Assembly: GCA_027451305.1 (NCBI GenBank)
Contig: DAIDJQ010000042.1
Span: 1 to 18,837 of the forward strand
Direction of reading: 5' to 3'
Source: Cellulomonas sp.
Lineage (GTDB): Bacteria > Actinomycetota > Actinomycetes > Actinomycetales > Cellulomonadaceae
Length of the DNA: 18,837 nt
This document shows positions 1-6,595 of the stretch, piece after piece. Within the stretch, counting starts at the first letter, position 1; every line of letters starts with the position of its first letter. The notes under the pieces are model-generated. The model worked only from the letters and a program-made list of their open reading frames with translations. It searched no databases and was not told the DNA's origin. Made by a program: the position numbers and the translations under genes.

Positions 1-1326
1 GGCGGCGCGGGCACCGAGGTGGGACAGGTGTTCGCGGCGGCCGCGCTGCGTGGTGTGGACGTGCGCGGTCTGGTGTGGCGCTCGCACTGGGACCGGTTCC
101 GGTTCAGCGCCGGCGAGAACCGGCACCTCGGCGAGGAGATCGACGCGGCCGGCGGGCAGTGCCTGCTGGACATGCGGGTGCGCCCGCTCGGCTCGCACCA
201 CCAGAAGCTGGTGGTGCTGCGCCACCGCGGCCGGCCGCAGGACGACGTGGCGTTCATCGGCGGGATCGACCTGTGCCACGGCCGCCACGACGACGAGGCG
301 CACCACGGCGACCGGCAGCCGGTGCCCATGGCGGCGGCGTACGGCCCGCACCCGCCCTGGCACGACGTGCAGCTGGCCGTCCGTGGGCCCGCCGTCGGGG
401 ATGCCGAGACGGTGTTCCGGGAGCGCTGGCAGGACGCGGCCCCCCTCACCCTGAACCCGCTGCGCCGCCTCGACGACCTGCTGCGCGGCACCCGGACCCG
501 CATCCGGCCGCTGCCGCCGCAGCACCCGGACCCGCAGCCGTGCGGGAACGGCGCCGTCCAGCTGCTGCGGACGTACCCGCCCCGCTTCCCGCCGTACCCG
601 TTCGCCCGCCGTGGTGAGCGGTCGGTGGCCCGCGGGTACATCGAGGCGGTGGGCCGGGCGCACCGGCTGGTCTACCTCGAGGACCAGTACCTGTGGTCGC
701 GCGACGTGGCGGCGGCGTTCGCACAGGCGTTGCGGCGCTCGCCGCAGCTGCGGCTGGTGGTGGTGGTGCCGCTGCACGCCGACCAGGACGGGCGCGGCGC
801 CGAGGTGCCCACCGAGCTCGGCCGCCTGCACGCGATGGCGCTGCTGCGGCGCGCCGGCGCGGACCGGGTGGCCGTGTACGGGGTGGAGAACGAGGCCGGC
901 ACGCCGATCTACGTGCACGCGAAGGTCTGCGTGGTCGACGACGCCTGGGCGTGCATCGGGTCGGACAACGCCAACCGGCGGTCCTGGACCCACGACAGCG
1001 AGCTCAGCGCCGCGTTCGTCGAGGGCACAACCACCGGTACCGCCCGCTCGCTGCGCCTGGAGCTGGCCGCCGAGCACCTCGGGGCGGCGACCCCCGACCA
1101 CCTGGACGACCCCGACTCGTGGTTCACCGCGTACCGCGACGCGGCCGCCGCGCTGGACGCCTGGTACGCGGGGGGCCGTCGAGGACCGCGACCGCCCGGG
1201 CGTGTGCGCACCTGGCGCCCGCAGCGGATCGGCTGGGTGACGCGGCTGTGGGCGGAGCCGCTGTACCGCTGGGTGTACGACCCCGACGGTCGGACCCCGG
1301 CCGACCGGGTCGCGCGGAGGTTCTGA
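1..1326 (+). CDS. Phospholipase D-family protein, 5' truncated by window edge
   Basis: The reading frame is open from base 1, so the true start lies upstream and the N-terminus is missing. Numbered from the GTG at 19, two HKD-type half-sites are visible. The first has H61-x-K63, then an insertion before D75/D76 and GGID (81-84). The second is a clean H300-x-K302 with D307/D308, followed by IGSDN. This pair is the signature of the PLD phosphodiesterase superfamily, in which each half supplies one catalytic histidine. The spread-out first motif is what I would expect of actinobacterial PLD-like proteins, but the aspartate position is unusual against the strict HxKx4D consensus. Substrate is unknown: phospholipid hydrolysis, cardiolipin synthesis or transphosphatidylation are all possible. 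No transmembrane segment is evident in the visible part. It converges on the SulP gene and ends 23 bases before that gene's stop. Confidence 0.85.
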   Translation, partial: GGAGTEVGQVFAAAALRGVDVRGLVWRSHWDRFRFSAGENRHLGEEIDAAGGQCLLDMRVRPLGSHHQKLVVLRHRGRPQDDVAFIGGIDLCHGRHDDEAHHGDRQPVPMAAAYGPHPPWHDVQLAVRGPAVGDAETVFRERWQDAAPLTLNPLRRLDDLLRGTRTRIRPLPPQHPDPQPCGNGAVQLLRTYPPRFPPYPFARRGERSVARGYIEAVGRAHRLVYLEDQYLWSRDVAAAFAQALRRSPQLRLVVVVPLHADQDGRGAEVPTELGRLHAMALLRRAGADRVAVYGVENEAGTPIYVHAKVCVVDDAWACIGSDNANRRSWTHDSELSAAFVEGTTTGTARSLRLELAAEHLGAATPDHLDDPDSWFTAYRDAAAALDAWYAGGRRGPRPPGRVRTWRPQRIGWVTRLWAEPLYRWVYDPDGRTPADRVARRF

Positions 1327-1340
1327 CCGACGCACGCCGG

Positions 1341-1366
1341 GCGGCGACCTCAGCCGAGGTCGCCGC
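1341..1366. terminator. Hairpin between convergent PLD and SulP genes
   Basis: Bases 1341-1351 (GCGGCGACCTC) are perfectly complementary to 1356-1366, with a 4-base loop (AGCC), giving an 11-bp GC-rich stem. It starts 14 bases after the PLD stop. It also contains the last codons and stop of the SulP gene read on the other strand. No T-run follows on either side, so it would be a U-tract-less terminator of the kind proposed for actinobacteria. Terminator function is inferred from position and stem strength. Confidence 0.55.
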
Positions 1367-3062
1367 GCAGCCGCCCGGTCACCTCGTCCACAGCGGCGCC
1401 CACCGTCGGCGCGAACCGCTCGGGGCCGAACCGCTGGTCCATCCCCAGCCGGTGCAGCCGGTCGCGCACGGGGTCCTTCATCTCGGCGATCACCAGCCGG
1501 ATGCCGCGGGAGGCGAGGTGGTCGTCCAGCTCGGTCAGCTCGTCCACCGCGGTCGCGTCCACGTCCGTGATCGGCTCGGCGGCGAGGATCACCGTGCGCA
1601 CCTGCCCCGGGGCGGCGTCCACCACCTCGCGGACGTAGTCGTCGAAGATCCGGCCGTTGGCGAAGAACAGTGGTGCGTCGAACCGGACGATGACCAGCCC
1701 CGGGATGCGCACCGCTCCCGGGTTGCGGCTCACGTCGTGGTACCCGCGCCTGCCCGGGACCAGCCCGAGCTCCGCACGGTACGGCCGCCACGCCTGCTGC
1801 ACGAAGGCGACGAACGACAGCACGACGGCCACGACGATGCCCCGCAGCACGCCGACCAGCACGATCCCGCCGAGCGCCGTCAGCGACAGCAGCCCCTCCA
1901 CCGGGCTGGCGCGCACCAGCCGGACGAAGCCCGGCACGTCCACGAGTGCGCTCGCGGCGACCACCACCACGGCCGCGAGCGTCGCGGCGGGCAGGTAGCC
2001 GGTGACACCCGGTGCGGCCAGCACGAACGCGGTCACCAGCAGCGCACCCACCACCCCGACCAGCTGGGTGCGCCCACCGGACTGCAGCGCGACGGCGCTC
2101 CGCGAGGACGACGCCGACAGGGGGAAGCCGCCCGCCAGCCCGCTCGCCACGTTGGCCACCCCGACGGCGGCCATCTCGTGGCTGCCGTCCACCACCTCGC
2201 CACGCCGGGCGGCCAGCGTGCGGGACAGCACCCCCGTGTCGGCGAAGGCGATCAGCGCGATGCCGAGCGCGGGACCCGCCAGCGAGCCCACGTCGCCCCA
2301 CCGGATCCCGCCGAGCGCGGGTGCCGGCAGCCCGGTCGGCAACGCCCCGACCACGGGCACCCGCTGCTCCCAGCCGAGCGCTGCGACGAGCACCGTCGCG
2401 ACCACCACCGCCACCAGCACCCCGGGGATGCGTCCGACCACCGGCCGCCGCGCCACGGCGCGCAGCCCCAGGATCACGACGAGCGAACCGAGGCCGAACC
2501 CCACCGCGAGGGGGTTCGCCTGCCCGCTGCCGACACCCCGCACCGTGTCCGCGACCTGGCCCAGCGGCGACTCCGTGGCGATGGAGAAGCCCAGCAGCTT
2601 CGGCAGCTGCCCGACGACCACCACCAGGGCGATGCCGTTGAGGTAGCCGATCCGGATCGGCTTGGACAGCACGTCGGTGATCAGACCCAGGCGCAGCAGG
2701 CCGCCGATCAGCAGCACCGCGCCCACCATCAGAGCGAGCAGCCCGGCGAGCGCGACCGTGCGGTGGGCGTCGCCGAGCGCGAGCGGCACCACGGCGGCCG
2801 CGATGATCGGCGCCAGCGCCGAGTCCGGCCCGAGCACCAGCACCCGGGAGGGGCCGACGAGGGCGTACACCAGGAGCGGCACGACGGTGGCGTACAGGCC
2901 GGTCTGCGGCGGCAGCCCCGCCGCCTCCGCGTAGCCCATGCCCGCGGGGATGAGCAGGGCGGTGACGACGACACCGGCCGTGAGGTCCTCGCGCAGCCAG
3001 GCCCGCCGGTACCCCCGCGCGACCGCCACCCCGGGGAGCAGGTGCGCGAGCCGGTCGCCCAT
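1350..3062 (-). CDS. SulP-family anion transporter with C-terminal STAS domain
   Basis: This 570-aa protein matches SulP (SLC26-type) transporters in length and layout. The N-terminal part has the family segment IPAGMGYAEAAGLPPQTGLYA (roughly residues 38-58), then GPDSALAPIIAAA, followed by many hydrophobic membrane spans through about residue 420. A soluble STAS domain occupies about 440-560, with VIVRFDAPLFFANG and a DVDATAVDEL segment typical of STAS folds. The family moves sulfate, bicarbonate or other anions across the inner membrane; substrate cannot be read from sequence. The ATG at 3062 is used because the SulP N-terminus begins normally there. Weak AGGG lies 8 bases upstream, overlapping a possible hairpin and -10 element. 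No sulfate-assimilation gene is adjacent; the divergent neighbour is another anion-type permease. Confidence 0.92.
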   Translation of the reverse strand: MGDRLAHLLPGVAVARGYRRAWLREDLTAGVVVTALLIPAGMGYAEAAGLPPQTGLYATVVPLLVYALVGPSRVLVLGPDSALAPIIAAAVVPLALGDAHRTVALAGLLALMVGAVLLIGGLLRLGLITDVLSKPIRIGYLNGIALVVVVGQLPKLLGFSIATESPLGQVADTVRGVGSGQANPLAVGFGLGSLVVILGLRAVARRPVVGRIPGVLVAVVVATVLVAALGWEQRVPVVGALPTGLPAPALGGIRWGDVGSLAGPALGIALIAFADTGVLSRTLAARRGEVVDGSHEMAAVGVANVASGLAGGFPLSASSSRSAVALQSGGRTQLVGVVGALLVTAFVLAAPGVTGYLPAATLAAVVVVAASALVDVPGFVRLVRASPVEGLLSLTALGGIVLVGVLRGIVVAVVLSFVAFVQQAWRPYRAELGLVPGRRGYHDVSRNPGAVRIPGLVIVRFDAPLFFANGRIFDDYVREVVDAAPGQVRTVILAAEPITDVDATAVDELTELDDHLASRGIRLVIAEMKDPVRDRLHRLGMDQRFGPERFAPTVGAAVDEVTGRLRGDLG

Positions 3063-3218
3063 GTGCCGACCCTAGTGAGGGTCCGCGTCAGCCGCCGGGT
3101 GCTCGCACGCCGGGCGCCGGGCGCCGGCACCTGCCCGGGCGGCGTGCCGCGGCACCCATGCACTCGGCGCCCCGCCGCGGCGTGCGCGGTGGACGTGCGC
3201 AACCTGCCGGGGCGGGTG
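3063..3218. promoter_or_regulatory. Divergent promoter region between SulP and ArsB-like permease
   Basis: This 156-base region should hold promoters for both flanking genes. Two structures stand out. A 6-bp hairpin, GACCCT (3068-3073) with AGGGTC (3078-3083), sits just upstream of the SulP ATG. A perfect 12-bp palindrome, GTGCCGCGGCAC (3144-3155), lies mid-region and could be an operator. On the minus strand TAGGGT (3074-3069) ends 6 bases before the SulP ATG, matching the TANNNT position expected for a leaderless transcript. No convincing -35 box was found on either strand. Confidence 0.35.
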
Positions 3219-4496
3219 ATGGTGTCCGGTGTGACGGCGGCCTCGGCGCTCGGCGCGACGCTGGCCGTCGCCGTGCTCGTCGTCGTCCTCGGCTTCGCCG
3301 TGACCCGCCCGCGCGGGCTGCCGGAGGCCGTCGCCGCCGTCCCGGCCGCACTCCTCGTGCTCGTGGTCGGGCTGGTGCCGTGGCGGGCGGCCGGGACCGA
3401 GGTGGCCGGCCTCGCGCCGACCCTGGGGTTCCTCGCGGCGATCCTCGCGCTGGCCGACCAGGCGCGCACCCACGGGGTCTTCGGCTGGGCCGGTGAGCGG
3501 ATGGCCCGGGCGTCGCGCGGCTCGCCGAGCGGGCTGCTCACGGCCGTGTTCGTCGTCGCCGCCCTGACCACGGCCGTGCTCAGCCTGGACGCCACGGTGG
3601 TGCTGCTGACGCCCGTGGTCCTCGCAGCCGCCACGGCCGTCCGGGCCCGACCCCGGCCGGGCCTGTACGCCTCGACGCACCTGGCGAACTCCGCCTCGAC
3701 GCTGCTGCCCGTGTCCAACCTGACCAACCTGCTGGCGTTCGGCGCCACCGGGCTGTCCTTCGCCGGCTTCACCACCGTGATGGCGCTGCCGTGGCTGGTC
3801 ACCGTGGCGGCGGAGTACGTGGTGTTCCGGATCTTCTTCCGGTCGGACCTGGCGACGCCGGTGCACCGCGCGTCGACGGCGTCCGCGACACCGCCGCCCG
3901 TGTTCGCCCTGGTGGTGCTCGGTGCGGCGCTCGTCGGGTTCGCGGCGGCCGGTCCGTTCGGCGTGCCACCGGCCGCCGTCGCCGTGGTCGCGGTGCTGGT
4001 GCTCGCCGCGCGCAGCCTGCGCCGCGAGCCGCTCACCACGCTGCGCGGGATGGTGCAGGCCGCCAACCCGGTGTTCCTGGCCTTCGTGCTCGCGCTCGGC
4101 GTGGTGGTGCTCGGCGTGCGGCTGGGGCCGATCGGCGACGGCGTCGCACGGCTGGTGCCGCCGCACCCGGACCTGGTGGGGCTGCTGGCGGCAGCCGGCC
4201 TGGCGGCGCTGGCCGCGAACGTGCTGAACAACCTGCCGGCCACGTTGGTGCTGGTCCCGGTGGTGGCGCCCTCCCCCGCCCTGGTGCTGGCGACGCTGCT
4301 CGGGCTGAACATCGGGCCGAACCTGACCTACGTGGGGTCGTTGGCGACCCTCCTGTGGCGGCAGGTGCTGCACGGGCACGGGCGGGCGCCGTCCACGGCG
4401 GTGTTCGTGCGGCTCGGACTGGCGACGGTGCCGGCGACGCTGGCGCTGGCGGTGGTCGCTCTGTGGGTGTCGGTGCGGATCGGAGGCGTGCGATGA
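3219..4496 (+). CDS. ArsB/NhaD-type (SLC13-like) membrane permease
   Basis: This 425-aa protein is almost entirely hydrophobic, with about 10-12 predicted spans. It carries two family-type motifs of the ArsB/NhaD ion-transporter group: a first-half STLLPVSNLTNLLAF segment and a second-half ANVLNNLPATLVLVP segment, the inverted-repeat signature loops. Length fits ArsB (about 430 aa). Members export arsenite or exchange anions or Na+/H+; the substrate here is unknown, and no arsR, arsC or arsA is nearby, so arsenite is not assured. I chose ATG 3219, just before the first hydrophobic span, over the in-frame GTG codons at 3189 and 3216. The ribosome site is only a G-rich stretch (GGGGCGGG). The open frame extends far upstream, but that stretch is antisense to SulP and not coding. 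The stop overlaps the next gene (ATGA), implying coupled translation. Confidence 0.85.
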   Translation: MVSGVTAASALGATLAVAVLVVVLGFAVTRPRGLPEAVAAVPAALLVLVVGLVPWRAAGTEVAGLAPTLGFLAAILALADQARTHGVFGWAGERMARASRGSPSGLLTAVFVVAALTTAVLSLDATVVLLTPVVLAAATAVRARPRPGLYASTHLANSASTLLPVSNLTNLLAFGATGLSFAGFTTVMALPWLVTVAAEYVVFRIFFRSDLATPVHRASTASATPPPVFALVVLGAALVGFAAAGPFGVPPAAVAVVAVLVLAARSLRREPLTTLRGMVQAANPVFLAFVLALGVVVLGVRLGPIGDGVARLVPPHPDLVGLLAAAGLAALAANVLNNLPATLVLVPVVAPSPALVLATLLGLNIGPNLTYVGSLATLLWRQVLHGHGRAPSTAVFVRLGLATVPATLALAVVALWVSVRIGGVR

Positions 4497-4966
4497 GGGC
4501 GGTCGTCTGGCTGGTGGAGGGCACCTGGGAGGCCTGCGTCGACGCGGCGGTGGACCTGCACGTGAGCGACGTGCGGCTGCTGCACGTGCTCGACGAGCAG
4601 ACGGAGGCCGGCTGGGAGGGCGGTCCTCTCGGGCTGCTGGGCCGGGGCCGGCCCCGGGCCGTGGCCCACCCGCTCGACGAGGCAGCCGCCGGTCTGCTCG
4701 ACGCGGCCGCCGCCCGGTTCGGCCCCGGCGTGGAGCGCCTCGAGCGCCACGGCCGCGCCGAGCTCGAGGTGCTGGACGCCTGCGCCGACGCCGACCTGCT
4801 GGTCTGCGCGCGCGACGGCGTGCGCACCGAGCGGGGTCCGCACAGCCTGAGCCGGGTCACCCGGTACGTGGTGGACCACGCGCCGTGCGCGGTGCTGCTC
4901 GTCTGGCCGGAGGCGGCACCCGCAGGCGTCGACCTGCCGCCCGCGCCCCGGCCCAGCGGCCACTGA
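4493..4966 (+). CDS. Universal stress protein (UspA-like), degenerate nucleotide site
   Basis: This 157-aa protein has the length and C-terminal signature of a single-domain USP: SRVTRYVVDHAPCAVLLVW corresponds to the usual region ending in HAPCPVLVV. The ATP-binding features are eroded. The N-terminal VDGS-type aspartate is replaced (WLVEGT), and the G-x2-G-x9-G-S/T loop is not intact (ARDG ... GPHSLSRV). It therefore probably belongs to the non-ATP-binding USP class, acting through dimerisation or protein binding. Its ATG overlaps the permease stop by 4 bases, with a good GGAGG six bases upstream inside the permease gene, so the two are almost certainly one operon. A stress-responsive cytoplasmic partner or regulator of the permease is an inference from this coupling. 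Confidence 0.82.
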   Translation: MRAVVWLVEGTWEACVDAAVDLHVSDVRLLHVLDEQTEAGWEGGPLGLLGRGRPRAVAHPLDEAAAGLLDAAAARFGPGVERLERHGRAELEVLDACADADLLVCARDGVRTERGPHSLSRVTRYVVDHAPCAVLLVWPEAAPAGVDLPPAPRPSGH

Positions 4967-4995
4967 CCTCCCGGCCACCCCCGCGACGACCGAGG

Positions 4996-5070
4996 CGCCG
5001 GCGACCGGAGCGCCGGCTGCCGAGACGCCGGCTGCCGAGGCGCCGGCTGCCGGAGCGCCGGCTGCCGAGA
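4996..5070. repeat. Five tandem 15-bp repeats after the stress-protein gene
   Basis: Five consecutive 15-bp units begin at 4996, 5011, 5026, 5041 and 5056. The core is CGCCGGCTGCCGAGR; the first unit is the most divergent. The array starts 29 bases after the stress-protein stop and runs directly into the inverted repeat at 5065. In one plus-strand frame it would read as an Ala/Pro/Glu-rich pentapeptide repeat, but that frame is not the frame of any recognised gene, so I treat it as non-coding. Confidence 0.85.
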
Positions 5071-5115
5071 TGAGCACAACGCAGCGAGATGGGCAGCCAG
5101 AAGTGCTCATCTCGG
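5065..5115. terminator. 13-bp perfect inverted repeat between convergent genes
   Basis: CCGAGATGAGCAC (5065-5077) is exactly complementary to 5103-5115, with a 25-base loop. Part of the loop (GCAGCGAGATG, 5081-5091) is also exactly complementary to 5146-5156 in the adjacent 19-bp array, so alternative folds exist. The position between the convergent stress-protein and uxuB-like genes suits a bidirectional terminator. A dispersed palindromic repeat element is equally possible. Confidence 0.5.
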
Positions 5116-5170
5116 CGCGGAGTGCTCATCTCGGCGCGGAGTGCTCATCTCGCTGCGAGGTGCTCACCTC
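5103..5170. repeat. Tandem 19-bp repeats (three units plus a partial)
   Basis: Units start at 5103, 5122, 5141 and 5160 with a strict 19-base period. The first two are identical (GTGCTCATCTCGGCGCGGA). The third is a variant carrying CGCTGCGAG, and the fourth is a partial copy, GTGCTCACCTCG. The first unit is the right arm of the inverted repeat. There is no spacer between units, so this is a direct tandem array and not CRISPR. Confidence 0.85.
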
Positions 5171-5194
5171 GGGGGCGGGGCGGGCGGGTGTCGG

Positions 5195-6595
5195 TCAGAG
5201 GTCGATCAGGGTCGCCGCACCGACGGGCCGGCCGGACGAGCGCTCGAGCTCGTCCGCCTGCTGCACCACGGCGTCCACGACGGTCGCATTCGCCGCGAGG
5301 TCGGGTGCCAGCACGTCCAGCACCCTGACCACGGCGTCCCGCAACGGGCCGCCGACCAGCGGTCGCAGCTGGTCGATCCGGGCGTCGGTCACCGCGGCCC
5401 CGTGGCCGCGCAGGTGGCACACCCAGGCGGCGACGGGCCGCACGGCGCCCACCGGCACGCGGCCCGCGGCCACCTCGAGGCGCAGCGTGGGCAGGGTGCG
5501 GATCGGCAGCTTCTGGGAGCCGTCGAAGGCGATCTGGTCCAGCCGGTGCTGCATCCGCGGGTTGGCGAACCGCTCGGTGAGTGCCGCCCGGTAGGCCTGC
5601 ACGTCGGCAGCCGGCAGGGTCAGGTGCCGGGAGGCCGCGTCCCACCACTCCTCGATCCAGCGCCGGCAGGTCTCGTCGCGCATCGCGTCCGCCACCGTGA
5701 CGTGCCCGCGCAGCGAGGCGGCGTAGGCCAGCATCGAGTGGGCGCCGTTCAGCAGCCACAGCTTGCGCTGCTCGAAGGGGGCGACGTCCGCGGTGAACGT
5801 GGCACCGGCGTCCTGCCAGGCGGGACGCTCAGCGGCGAACCGGCCGCTGAGCACCCACTCGGTGAACGGCTCGGTGACCACCGGCGCACGGTCCCGGACG
5901 CCGGTCCCGGCCGAGACCGCAGCCACGTCGGCCTCGGTGGGCTCGGGGGTGATCCGGTCGACCATCGTCGTCGCGAAGCCCACGGTGGCGTCGACCCACT
6001 CGCGCAGGCCCGGCTCCACCAGCTCCGCGAGGTCGCGCAGCACGCGGGCGGCGGCGGCCCCGTTCTCCGGCAGGTTGTCGCACGGCACCACCGTGAGCGG
6101 CCCGGCGTCCGCCCGACGACGGGCGATCAGGCCCGCCACCAGACGGGCCGGTGCCGTGCGCACCAGCGCGGACGGGTCCGCCCGCAGCGTCTCGACGTCC
6201 GCGACGACCTCGGGCCGCCGCGTGTCCAGCCCACCCGTGGCGTCCCGGACGTACCCGGCCTCCGTGACCGTGGTGGTGACCACCTGGACGGCGGGATCCG
6301 CGAGGTAGCCCAGCCAGGCGTCGTGCTCGTCGGCCGCGTGCGCCCGAGCCAGGCTCGGCACCACCTCGAAGGCGTCGCCCTGCGCACCGCGCGTGACCAG
6401 GGTGTACAGGCCGTCCTGCGCCGTGAGCGCCCGCGCAAGGTCCGGCGACCGCCCGGTGAAGGCGGCGATCCCCCACCCGGCGCCGTCGCTCGCGTGCGCG
6501 GTGTACCAGGCCTGGTGCGCCCGGAAGAAGTTGCCCAGCCCGAGGTGCACGTGCCGGACCGGCGGCGCAGGTGACCGTCTGACGAGGTCGCTCAC
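5195..6595 (-). CDS. uxuB: Mannitol dehydrogenase-family reductase, likely D-mannonate oxidoreductase (fructuronate reductase)
   Basis: This 466-aa protein belongs to the long-chain polyol/mannitol dehydrogenase family. It has the N-terminal nucleotide-binding segment HLGLGNFFRAHQAWYT (17-32), PCDNLPENG (171-179), MVDRITP (211-217), and the catalytic stretch with K278, N283 and H286 (KLWLLNGAHS). It ends in the FANPRMQHRLDQIAFDGSQKLP region. From memory of the E. coli enzymes these motifs resemble UxuB (fructuronate to mannonate, NADH) more than UxaB (tagaturonate to altronate), but substrate within this family is hard to fix. It starts with GTG at 6595, overlapping the uxaC stop by 4 bases; GAGGTG (6609-6604) is 8 bases upstream. 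It is the last gene of the uronate operon. The neighbouring altronate-type dehydratase raises the possibility that it reduces tagaturonate in vivo. Confidence 0.88.
   Translation of the reverse strand: MSDLVRRSPAPPVRHVHLGLGNFFRAHQAWYTAHASDGAGWGIAAFTGRSPDLARALTAQDGLYTLVTRGAQGDAFEVVPSLARAHAADEHDAWLGYLADPAVQVVTTTVTEAGYVRDATGGLDTRRPEVVADVETLRADPSALVRTAPARLVAGLIARRRADAGPLTVVPCDNLPENGAAAARVLRDLAELVEPGLREWVDATVGFATTMVDRITPEPTEADVAAVSAGTGVRDRAPVVTEPFTEWVLSGRFAAERPAWQDAGATFTADVAPFEQRKLWLLNGAHSMLAYAASLRGHVTVADAMRDETCRRWIEEWWDAASRHLTLPAADVQAYRAALTERFANPRMQHRLDQIAFDGSQKLPIRTLPTLRLEVAAGRVPVGAVRPVAAWVCHLRGHGAAVTDARIDQLRPLVGGPLRDAVVRVLDVLAPDLAANATVVDAVVQQADELERSSGRPVGAATLIDL

Noticed and set aside
693..3218. 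A continuous plus-strand frame upstream of the ArsB-like permease that would give a 1267-aa protein
   Set aside because: The stretch overlaps the PLD gene in another frame and is antisense to SulP. Its translation is low-complexity Arg/Ala/Pro/His text with no domain. The permease starts normally at 3219.
3219..4496. Naming the permease an arsenite exporter (arsB)
   Set aside because: No arsR, arsC or arsA accompanies it, and the ArsB/NhaD superfamily includes other ion transporters, so only the family is called.
4967..5075. A frameshifted C-terminal Ala/Pro/Glu tail of the stress protein encoded by the 15-bp repeats
   Set aside because: The stress-protein domain is complete before the stop at 4964-4966. 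The repeat frame differs and USPs do not need such a tail. A sequencing check of 4940-4966 would settle it.
5103..5170. CRISPR-like repeats
   Set aside because: The 19-bp units abut with no spacers, number only three to four, and no cas genes are present.
5195..6595. Calling the reductase a mannitol 2-dehydrogenase
   Set aside because: The operon partners are uronate enzymes and the motifs resemble UxuB, so a uronate reductase is more likely. Polyol activity cannot be excluded from sequence alone.
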